A stretch of DNA of 64,000 bases from Atrina japonica. Lineage: Eukaryota; Mollusca; Bivalvia; Pterioida; Pinnidae. The stretch lies in the NCBI GenBank assembly GCA_030159075.1, contig BROG01000002.1:5538001-5602000 (forward strand). The letters are read 5' to 3'. The stretch's first letter is position 1; the number at the start of each line of letters is the position of its first letter. Of this stretch, positions 37,138 through 49,500 are shown piece after piece. A model generated the notes under the pieces. It saw only the letters and a list, made by a program, of their open reading frames with translations, ran no database searches and was not told where the DNA came from. The position numbers and the translations under genes were made by a program.

Positions 37138-40100
37138 GTAAGTCAACCCTTGGTAACCTTGACCTTTACCTATCTTTTACAATGTTAATATTTTGTTCCT
37201 AAGACCAAAGATAGGGGGATAGATTGTTTTTTATCTATCAGTATCCATTTGGTTTCCATAAAAAAATTGAGTTTCTCTTAATTTAACCATAATTTGTATG
37301 CTTCTGTTAAATTTTAACCTTATTTGGTATGCTTCTGTTAAATTTTAACCATATTTAGTATGCTTCTGTTAAATCTTGACCGTTTTTGGTATGCATCTGT
37401 TAAATTTTAACCATAATTGGTATGGTTTTTATAAATCAGTGATATTTCAAATTAGTTTCCCAATATTTATCAGAGGTTGTGGGACTTTAAAGTCTTCATA
37501 AATGACTCACATGTAGTTCTTGGTAACATTGTGTTTCTCATATTTTAAATGCTGTGCAAACTACATGTAGAAGAAGATTGTTTGTCAAAATGCTTGTGAC
37601 AGCTGATATATTACATGTAAACAATATGTCTGCCTATATCTTATTGATCATGCAGTTGCCCCGTAAACCAAAGTGTCTCTGAGCTTTTAAATAAGAAAGT
37701 GACATGTTTTGTATTTGGCATATAAAGCAAACATCATTGATTACTTACAGAAGACCTACTAAAACAATTTCAAAGTTAGTGTAACATAAGTAAGCTTCAT
37801 GAGCTAGCGTATAGCCCAACACACGTCTACACTTAATATACTTCTCAGTGGTCAACAGTCTTCAAAATTTTCTACTAACCTGCAGGTCAGTGGTCTGTAA
37901 AAATACTCTTCTTGTCTGAATGACCACTTGTGGTGATATTCTTCTTGTCTGAATGACCACTTGTGGTTATACTCTTTTTGTCTGAATGACCACTTGTGGT
38001 TATACTCTTCTTGTCTGAATGACCACTTGTGATCATTCTCTTTTTGTCTGAATGACCACTTGTGGTGATACTCTTTTTGTCTGAATGACCACTCACAAGA
38101 AGGAGTTCCTGAGTTTGACTCCCAGAACTGAGTTAACTTTTGAACTAAGGTATAGTAAAATCTATATATGGTAACGTGGCGGTGTGGAGTTTATGTGAAC
38201 CTTTTCTTGACCTGGACGAGTTTAAAGTTTAAGTTAAAGCATAACAATAAAATAACACTGACTAGAGAAAGCATTCCTACTTGTCACTATACATAAGAGA
38301 GTATCCAGTGAGAATAAAATGTTATTCTAGTGCAGCATGCCATAACTGAAAAGTGAGTAGAAAGGTTACTCTGCCGTGCCGTCTTATTTGAATCAGATGA
38401 CTGTAACTTATCTGTCACTTAGTACTTAACATAAGTAATTAAAGTCATGCCTATCGTCTGAGACTTAAGGTATCCATTGTATAAAAGGTCAAAATCTGAT
38501 GCCTGGTAAGGTACTATAATTCTAATATTTTATGATATATAGGTATGTCCCATGTACAGATATAAGGTTTTTAGGGACCAAATAACAAAGATGGAAAAAA
38601 AATTTGCACATTATTATTATGGATTTATATTTGCCAAAGCACTAATCTTGGAGTTAAATCTCGATGGCATTAAACAAAAACATAGTTGTAATTGTTTGAT
38701 GATTTCTGTACAATAATCATTCACAAATATTTTATTAATATCAAATAGAACACTTTCTTCTAAAGAAAACTTTTTTTTATGATATTGCAGTAAAATTTTA
38801 TTTTTTTTTTCTGGAATTTAACGAGATTGTGACAGATTTATCTGAATTTAACATACTCATTTATACAATGGATACCTTAACCGAGATGCCATTCTGTGAT
38901 AAGTGTGGCCCATAAAAGAACCCTCACTGTATTGGTGTCAGTCCATAGTACAGGTCATAATTTGTGGCACTTCACCTAAAACTGATGATATCTCCATAAG
39001 AATAAAAAAAAAATTCTTGACAGGATGTAAAACAGCAATAAAGTGAACAAAAATGTTGTCTAAACAGAAATTTGACTTGTCCCTAAATGAATACATTCAA
39101 TATGCTAGTAGCTATTGTTTTATTTTAATATTTATAGTGTCTATCATTCATTAGAGCTTGTTGTTTACTTGACTCATCAATCCCCTAATGAGTTTACGAG
39201 GTAAAACATAGTGTATTGTCATTGCTTGGCAGTGAACTTTTGCTGTCATCATTGTTTTAACCCATTCGCCTCTAAAGACACATTTATGGACTGGCCTAAG
39301 TCATCCATTTACAGAAAAATCCTTTTTTTTTCAAGGGTTGATAAGTTAAACAGATTTTAAGCATCTAAAAGACTCAACATCACCAGTCATCAAAATCCAA
39401 ATAAAAAATCAGTTTATATTAGGAAATAGTGTAGATAATCTAGGTTTACCTACTGTGCAAAGGTTATATTTCACAAGTTGTAACTTTCATGTTTCTCTAT
39501 CCTGGAACAATTGCAGTTTTTAGCTCACCTGAAGTTACTGTGATCACTCCATGTCTGTCGTCCAGGCATAAACTTTTCATATTTTTGACTTCTTCTCTTA
39601 AACCACTGAAAGGATTTTGATGAAACTTGACAGGAAGCATTTGCTCAAAGTCCTTTACTAAGTTTGTAGATCCAGATAGATCCAGGGCAGGGCAGATTAG
39701 GTCCCAAAAGGTACCCCTCTTTAAAAGTTGTTGTTTCTAAGTGATCTACATGGATGTATGAATCAAGCTTGTATTTTTCATAAAAATCGTAATATGAATT
39801 TTTGACACGTTTTTGAGGTCTTTTCGGACTTTGTCATTTTCATTCATTTTTGCATGATTTTCTCAATTATCTCCCCTTGCATTCACTTTGATGCATTCAT
39901 TTGATGTGTTTTACTTGTAATTAGGTAAAAAAATGTTTTTGTGCAAGAATTTTGCCAAAATTTAATTTCTAGAATCTTTTATGAATTTTTTAAGATTGCA
40001 AAAAAGATGCATTTTTTACACTATCAACTTTTGTTTCAAAACCACTAAAGGAATCTTGACGAAACTTGACAGGAAGCAATTGCTTAAGGTCCTTTACCAT

Positions 40101-43100
40101 GTTTATAGTTTTCAGACAGATTGGCCCAGGGATGGATCCGAGGTGGGGCAAAATAGGTCCCAAAAGGTACATCTCTTTAAAAATCTTCTTCTCCAGAATT
40201 GCTACATGAAATGAAAATGGATTGTTTCTGAGTGATCTACATGTATTTATGATTCAAGTTTGTATTTTTCATAGAAATGGTCATATGAATTTTTGATGCA
40301 TTTTTGAGGTCTTTTCAGACTTTGTCATTTTCATTTATTTTTGCATGATTTCCTCAATTATCTCCCTTTGCATTTACAGTGATGCATTAAAGTGTTTTAC
40401 TTGTATATAGGTGAAGAAATGTTTTTGTGCAAGAATTTTGCAGAAATTTGATTTCTGGAATTTTCAATAAGTTTCTTAAAACAGCAATATTTATGTTTCT
40501 TGTTCTCATGTACATATTCTTCTTAGTCTTCTTTCCACATTTGTAGATGGTTCTCAGGTGAGTCATTGAGGGCCTCTTGTTTAAATTTGTGGATCAGGAA
40601 TAACTTACAGTGACATCACTTTCTGTAAAGACAGCGCATAATACATCTGTATATATAATTTCATTAAAAAGTTGTTATTTGTTTCTTAAAGTCACAGATA
40701 TATATCAACACTGTAAATATAGCGATACAGTATATTGATGAATATATGCATTTAAGAAAAACAAAAAATAGTGAAAAGCAAATACCGTGGAACCTGTATT
40801 GAGAGACCACTGCCATGAAAGACCATCTTTCTTTTGAGACCACATTTTGCAAACCAATTGGTTAAATAAATAAGTCTGTGAATAATATCTCTTTTGAGAG
40901 ACATCTGTTTTGAGAGACCACATTTCAGTGGCAGAAAGGGTGGTGACTTAAAGTCGGTTACACTGTAATGGTTGTGTATGCATAGTGTAGATGATAGGTA
41001 TCTGGAACCAGGGATCCATTTCACAAAAGATCCTAAGTCTGAGACCTACACTTGCGACCATTTTACAAAGAAATAGGACATTTGACTCATGGCCATATCA
41101 GGTCAGGTCTTTGTCACTACCCAGATGCAGTGTGTAAACCCGAGTTGTTTTTATAGGTGTCATAATTTGTTTTTGTAAATGCAGCAGGTACTTTCAAGAT
41201 CATGAAAATACATGTATGCGAAAAAACCTTAAAACTTGACTTAGGATAAAATTGATAAAACAGTCCTAAGTTTTGTCTTAAGATCAAATACCTTAGGACT
41301 TATGACTTACGACTTCTTGATAGATTGGGCCTCAGGTGATTAAAACTGAAGAGAAATGAAACATCTCCTTGAAATAATAATACACGTATTTGTGTATATG
41401 TATGTATGAGCTTACATAACACAATGCTGTCCAAATTGTTTATGGAAAAATCAATTTGTACTTATAATTTATTAATCAAATGAGAACAATGATATCTAAC
41501 ATACAGTTACTATGAATATGATATAATGCCGTAAAAATATCACATTTGATGAATATATGTGCACATTTATCAAATGATATGTAGGGGGAATATTATTTCC
41601 AATGAGATTTCCTTTCTGATTTAAATTTTCCTACAGATTTAATCCCTCTTGATATCTGCTGTCACCAATTTTGTTCTCTCTTTGATCACTATGGTTGGTC
41701 CGTATAAATCACAGCAGTCAAGATACTGTATGTGTTATACAGTAAGACCTTGATTAGTTGGAGTTCAGAGGACAACCTGGAAAAATTTGAAACATCGGAA
41801 CTTCAACTCATAACCGGGAATCAACAAGTTTTAGTTGCATGGTTGTAAAAGGTATATATGACTGCTTTGAAACCATGCTCTGGCAAATGTGTTCCATAAA
41901 AGAATCCTCACTACCTTGGCATCGGTCCATTGCACAAGTCATAATTTGTGGCACTTCACCTAAAGCTGATGACATCTCAATAAGTGAAAAATTCTTGATA
42001 GAAATTTAAAAAAAAAAACAAAAACATCTGCTTACTGACATCCAGGAAGTGGTTGTGATGTAGGCAAAACAAGTGTCAATTTTTCTGGCTTTCATGATGA
42101 TACTGACATCTGTTGCACTTGGTCAACTTGAAAAAGTTATTTTTACTTTCAAGTAATTCCACTTATGAAACAGAATAAAACAAACCATTTTTATTACTTG
42201 TGAAAAGTTAACTGATTTTATTTTTTTTAGCTTGATGTAATTTCGACTGATGGCATACTTTAGGTAATTACAAGATGCTAGCAAAACTAATTTGATAAAG
42301 GGGATTCTCCTCGTAAATGTCATTTGTTCCACTTTAATGTCTGTCCTGGTATCTTCTGATTGTCAGTGTGTCATCTATTTTCCGTGGTCGCATATTGAGT
42401 TTTATTGGCTTTGATCAGATAATTATGAATAATTAAGTAGATTTTAAGAGAATTGTATGACGGAGGTATTTGGTTTGGAGAGTCGACCACCTGAGCCAGG
42501 TTTGTTTTGCTGCTCACTAACAATACCTGTTTCTTTTTTACATCAATATTTCATGTTATTGATTCAATTTTTACTTACATGTCATACTTGCTGTTCAAAC
42601 AGCTTCACCTACGCTATACATGTACTTCATTGTAAATACGTTTTTCTTTTGTGACTTTTTTGTCCAAATCTGTAGTTTTCCAGTCTTCGAAACATCTGTT
42701 TTGAATTAACTAATGAAGAAAAACTCGCTGTATTTGAGAAAATGAACTCTGACCTTTGGTTTTTAAAATACAATTTAGCAGGTATGCATATTTTGTCATA
42801 ATATTAATTAAAGATATCACGGACATACGATATATTTGTTAAAGAGTTTGATTATAGGCATTCTGGACTTGGACATACTCTGAAGCTTGTCAAAGATTCA
42901 ACCTAGTGACATTCTGGGCTTGAAATATATATCATTTACCCCTAAAGACACGTTTGGACTGGTCTAAAGTCATTAATTTACAGAAGAGTCCATTATTTTT
43001 CAGGGGTTGATGAGTTAAAGCACCACTAGCTCCAATTAGGGTGTCAATTTTGTTTTAAGTGATGATATATTTTACATCAAGATATAACGTTCTCATTAAT

Positions 43101-43553
43101 TTCACCTCCTTTTGTGGCTTTGTTTGTAATACAAGTGTGAAAATAATTAACAATTTCAATAGTGCCCTACCAATATTAGGACAGTGTTGTGTACAATATT
43201 CATGGCAGTCTTACATAGGAAAGTTCATAGACATTCACAGTCATTTGTTTTTGTCAGATCAGAATAGAATGTGTTTTAAGTGGATCCAATCTACCAGGAA
43301 TTTAGTAATTTTATTTAGAAACACAGAATAAGATGCTTAAGCTATTTTTTTTTTGGTGAGAAAGTTTGCCAGTTTACTTGTGGAAGGCCAGTGGTATCTT
43401 CCTGGGTACATCGGTACCAGGGTTGTCTCCTATACAATTAAAAACTGGCCGCCACCATATAACTGAAAAATTGTTGAGTGTGGTGTAAAACAACATTAAA
43501 AATTAAAAAATAACTTACTATTATTATTATTATTATCATTATTATTATTATTA

Positions 43554-43588
<35 letters not shown>

Positions 43589-46500
43589 TTGTTTCTTGTC
43601 TTTTTGTTTTACAGTTTTGTAATAAACCTTTGTTTTGTAAGTGCATTTTAAGTATGCATACATAACTAACATAATGGCACTTTTGATGAAGTTTTCATTT
43701 CATATGGTAGCACTTATTACATATAGGAAGTTGCAAATAAGAAGTCATGAAATCTACTTTTTTTAAGCATACTTTATTACCTTTGATATGGCATCTGTTG
43801 TGTTATTCTAATGTTACCTGTTGTGTTATCCTAATGTCACCTGTTGTGTTATCCTAATGTCACCTGTTGTGTTATTCTAATGTTACCTGTTGTGTTATTC
43901 TAATGTTACCTGTTGTGTTATTCTAATGTCACCTGTTGTGTTATTCTAATGTCACCTGTTGTGTTATTCTAATGTTACCTGTTGTGTTATTCTAATGTCA
44001 CCTGTTGTGCTACCCTATTGTTACCTGTTGTGTTATTCGAATGTCACCTGTTGTGCTATCCTAATCTCACCTGTTGTGCTATCCTAATGTCACCTGTTGT
44101 GTTGTCCTAATGTCACCTGTTGTGTTATTCTAGTGTTACCTGTTGTGCTATTCTAATGTCACCTGTTGTGTTGTCCTAATGTTACCTGTTGTGTTTTTCT
44201 AATGGCACCTGTTGTGTTGTCCTAATGTTACCTGTTGTGTTTTTCTAATGGCACCTGTTGTTACCTGTTGTGTTTTTCTAATGGCACCTAATGTTGGCCT
44301 GATATCACCTGTTTGTTGTCTTAATGTCACCTGTTGTGCTATGTAATGGCACCTGTTGTGTTATTCTAATGTTACCTGTTGTGTTTTTTCTAATGACCTG
44401 TTGTGTTGGCCTGATATCACCTGTTGTGTTGTCCTAATGTTACCTGTTGTGTTTTTCTAATGGCACCTGTTGTGTTGGCCTGATATCACCTGTTGTGTTG
44501 TCCTAATGTTACCTGTTGTGCTATCCTAATGGCACCTGTTGTGTTGGCCTGATATCACCTGTTGTGTTGTCTTAATGTTACCTGTTGTGCTATCCTAATG
44601 GCACCTGTTGTGTTGTCCTAATGTTACCTGTTGTGTTTTTCTAATGGCACCTGTTGTGTTGGCCTGATATCACCTGTTGTGTTGTCCTAATGTTACCTGT
44701 TGTGTTTTTCTAATGGCACCTGTTGTGTTGGCCTGATATCACCTGTTGTGTTGTCTTAATGTCCGTTTTCACTTGTAACACTTAAAGAAGACTCATCTGC
44801 ATACCATAATTGACTCATTAAGCACCATTAGGCTACAAAAATCAGGAAAATGGGGTGGGTGCTTGATGGGACCAATTAATAGTCAAATTGATGTAAAACA
44901 GTTGATTTTAATGGTGAAAAATTAATTGGAATCTGATGAGAAATAGATTCACAATAATTTTCTGGAAAAATGTAGTTTTATATGAATTATATTAATAAAA
45001 AAAAACCACTACAGTAACAGAATACTTTTGGCACATCTCTGCAATTAAGCACTTTTATCGGCATTTCATGACTTAATTACTGGCTATTTCAAATGATAGG
45101 CCAACATTTATTTAATGAATCCTTTGAAAAAAAATTAAAGAAAAATGTATTTGAAAATGATTCTGGTGCATAAAAGTTTGGTATAAATTTTGTAAAAATG
45201 ATTTAAAATTTTAAAGATAAAGTTATTTAGAAATCTACTTAAAGTGGAAATCCCATGTCACTCCAGGCATGACATGATAAAGAAGCCTCCCTGCATTGGC
45301 ATCAGTCCATAGCACAGGTCAAAATTTGTGACACTTCACCTAAAGCTGGTGATATCTCAATATAAGTGAAAGATACTTGGAGGTATGTAAAACAGAAATA
45401 CAAAAATAAACTGCACTACTGAAAATTCTGGCAAAATATCAAACTCGACAGAAATTAATAATTATAGTTCAGCTTTCAAGGACATCTTTTCTTTTTAATT
45501 GTGTTTTTGAAACACCAAGATGATGTTAAAAAAAAATGACTTAATGGCTGCCCAGATGCCATAAAAAAGACTGAAATAGTTTTGTTATTGTTTCTGGTAG
45601 AAAATACGAAAATTGGTTTCACATGAACTGTGTAGAATTATGATATATAGCCAACTGATCAATAAACATGGATATACAAATATGTATACAAACAAAATGC
45701 ATAGTAGAGTTCATAGTTTTAGAGTTACCTAGTTCTGTGAATGGAGTCTTTGTCGTCAAGTGTTTAGAGCATCCATCTTTAAACCATGAAGTCTCACGAC
45801 TCTAGTCAGCATGGGTTCAAGTCCTGATAGAACCTAAGTTGATTTTGTATGGAAGTTTAGCAGTTTATTTGCAGAGGTCTGGTGGTCTCTTTCCAGGCAC
45901 ATTGTAACCAGCTTCTCTCCTCCACCAATAAAAACTGGCTGCCGCCATTTTACTGAAAAATTGTTAAGTGTGGCATAAAACAATATGGAGACAAACAAAA
46001 CCCACTGAAATATACAAGATTGGAAATGTGGCTGCAAATTTTAACTCAAGAGACTTTCTGAAATAAAAAAAAAGTTATTGGAAAACCGGACCGGTGAAAT
46101 TAAGCAATTTTTACTGGTCTGTATATGTTATAATAAATGGAAATGAAATGCAGTTGACAATAAATTGTTACGGTATTTATTCATTTATTTACTTGAGGCT
46201 GCCATCATGTGTTTCACATAATCTGGATTAAACATGCATTTGAAGTGGTTCAGTCAGTACTTTTAAAGTTTAAAAATGTTACTGATTTGAAACTGTGGTA
46301 AAATGAAAAACTTGTGCACGCAAAGAATAAAAAAATCAGGATTGGCAGAAATGAACAAATTTCTGGTCATTCGGACCAGTTATCAGATAGATTTCATTGG
46401 ACTGTTGTCAAATTTAGTGGTTTTTCAGGTAAGACCAGTGAATTTCAATAACTCTGGTATTGGAAGTGTATATAGGCATTATTTCCAATATGAATCATAT

Positions 46501-49500
46501 CAGATTCTCATTAAATTTCCTCAAGTGTCAACATTTTCCCCTCCTTTATGCAAATTAAAATTGAGACGTCTGCTTCAGAAAATGAGTCTGTTGCATCAGT
46601 CATGGTGATTTGGTATGATTAAAATTTGTCAGTGAAGTCATCAATTTCATTTAGGTTGCAGAAGAACAGAATTTTTATTTACAGATTTTTATCAGACTTG
46701 TTGAACCATATTGATGAAATAGGAACACAAAGATATGAAGTTTAATTTTGATCGCATCTCTCTGATACTTTCTCAGTCACATTTTCAGTATCCACAGCAA
46801 CACTATTTTATCCATATCAATCATTACTGAATTGTAGTCAACTTCCAAAGTATACAGTCGGTAGCGCGCTCGACTCTGGATCGTGAGGTCGTGAGTTGGA
46901 GTCCCGCCGGCGACAGGTTGGTTTCCTGTCTTTCTGAGGTCCCGTGTCACAGTAGGTGTTGTCACGTTAAAGAACCCTCACTGCTCAATGGCCATAAGTG
47001 CCGAGCATAGGCCAAAAATTTGAAGCCCTTCACCGGCATTTGGTGACGTCTCCATATGAGTGAAATATTCTTGAGTGGGACGTTAAACAACAATAAACAA
47101 ACAAACATCCAAAGTATACAGAGGAATTGTATTGTAGGATTAGTACATATATAGCATTTTTAGTCACACTTGTTAATTCATCAACCCCTGTGGTCACTTT
47201 TAGACTCACCCAATTCAATAACTAGTAGGCTACTGTTATGATTTAGGAGTGAAAAAGTTCATATTGCTTGTAAAATTATCATAAAATTTTTATTCTAAAT
47301 CATACGCCCCTGAATTCTAATAGGAAACATAACCATTACTTGAAATGGAGAAGTCCAACTATGACTTCAGGGGTTGATGAGTGTAATATGGTGCTGCAGT
47401 ATAAGGCTGGGACTGCCAATTTAAGTTGGGGGGGGGGGGGGTCATAGCATTGCTTTCCATCACTGACCGTTTCTGGCTTGTACATCATATGTAGTTTCAT
47501 TTTCATTTGTCATATGATTTGTTGATAAATTATGGAAGGTAGGTTCATCATAAATTTCATTTTTTGAAAACTGCTTAAGGTGATCTTTTGTTAGAAGCGA
47601 ATAGAATGACAAGTAATAGATTTCAAGACTGAATCATATGTTAGACCTACATGTATAGTACAATGTACATTTATGTCAGAAATATCACAAATAGTGACTG
47701 TTCTTTTGCCAAGGGTTCAGTGTTAGGATTTTTTTTGAAAAAGTCTGGAGTCTTTAAGATGAGACATAACACCAGGGCTCTGTGCCACTATAGGCCTATC
47801 ATATTGGCATCAGTTCATAGAACAGGGCTGACTATGTGACACTTTACTGACAGCTGGTAATCTTAAAATGAGTTTCAAATATTTTTTCTACACATTTTCT
47901 TATATATTTTACATATCTCCACCTGGCTATTAAGTATGGGGAACATTACACTGTGGTGACCAGTTACTATGCACACAACGATATACATACTATACACCTA
48001 CACACACACATACACCGCAAATTAACACATATATTCCTACATACCTTTGACATTAGCTTACATATTAGGTATTTTCGTTATCCAGAGTAACCACCCCTTG
48101 TAGCAGGTATCGATTGTGATGTCATTTGTTTGTGTGGAAAATGAGAAAAATTATCAATTGTGACACCATATGTTTATGTGAAAATTACGTTGTTTTCTCA
48201 TGTAAAGACATGACGTCACAATCGATACCTGCTGACATGGGATATAACTCTTACTAACGAAAAAAACAATACATATTCACACATACATGTAAGTTGAAAA
48301 GTTAAAGATTCTCAAGGGGATGTATAACACAAACAAACAAATGTAAATTTAGGTATCTGTATTGTATTCATAGCAAACACAGGTATGTGGCTGTCAACAT
48401 GTCAGGTGTCTCTAGTTATAGGGATACTTGTTGCAAGTTACTGTTCCTGTGTGATCACCCCCATCTTGAAAGTCATCTCAAAAAGATATTGAGATTAAAG
48501 TTTGTTCTACATTTTGATGAAACCTGCTAGTATGTAGAATATCAGCCTACAGCTTGTTGCACCAAGAATGAATCTAAAAGGACCACTTAGGACAAAGAAA
48601 CTGCACTTAGTTGTGTAAAAAATTCTACTAGGTTTTGAATTGACTAAGTTTGCTTCAAGAAACGCAACTTGAATAAAATCATGGCTGAAATAAAAATTGG
48701 GTTTTGAGATAAAGCTTCAGTAAACACTTTTTTCCTCGAAAAATCCGGGCAAAATTAGAAATACTTCTATTAAAAACAGCTGATTCTGATTTACTTTCTT
48801 ATTTTACAGGTGCCGGGGTGCCGTCACAAAATGTATCAAGTCCAGTTTGGGTTGTACATTCCAAGGACCAAGAAGTGCTCTTCAGAGTCATCTATGGGAA
48901 TGTCCTTTTCGGGATCAGGATGGGGGTAAGTTTGAGATGAAATGTTTTTATGAAACTTCTGTTTATAATATCCTAGGATTGACCGTCTGTTAATTATCTT
49001 GGTTTTTTAGCATTTACACATGTAGATAGAGTTTAATGTCTAGTAAACACATACATCAGCATTCTCCTCAAGAACGGTTGGGCAGATTCAACAACACAAA
49101 ATGACTTGTTTTGAAATATTTTCAGTATCCATATACAATAACTTGTATAATTACTAGCAACTTACACCTTTAACTTCTGGTTTGGTGTCCAGCGTCAGGC
49201 AATAACACTTTCTTATAAGATTTCAGGTATTTTTTTCAGAGAAATATCTATTAAATAGTTAAAAGTATCTAAGTACTTCCAATTGTCTGATGGAATTATT
49301 TGTACATGTATAATGTTGCATGTATTTTGTAGGGAAAAATCCAGTGATTGACGGAGAAGTATCCACGATAGAAATCCAAAGAAACCAGGCAGACCTGGGT
49401 ATCAGTATTGTAGGTGGAAACGACACACCACTGGTAAGTCATCTGGTCTTCAAGATTTTTAACAGATGAAGAATCATCACTTGTAATTAACATGACATAT

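Larger units (their letters stand above)
37138..48809 (+). other. LNX intron 1 of the visible part (11.7 kb)
   Basis: A large intron between the two zinc-finger exons. It holds two minisatellites, a long duplicated element (39522-40580), SINE-A, SINE-B and tail-only SINE copies, and TTAA and TACAGT MITEs. No extra exon is supported. Confidence 0.85.

Noticed and set aside
43059..43331. 90-residue plus-strand frame of mixed composition
   Set aside because: No recognisable domain, no splice sites of LNX phase, in intron 1 next to a TTAA MITE; too weak to call.
46303..46608. 101-residue frame with an internal gtaaga donor-like site
   Set aside because: Checked as a possible extra LNX exon with the Numb-binding motif; no NPxY and no matching acceptor with correct phase.
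46858..46930. tRNA-like sequence with A and B boxes
   Set aside because: It is the head of a SINE-B with target duplications, not a free-standing tRNA gene.
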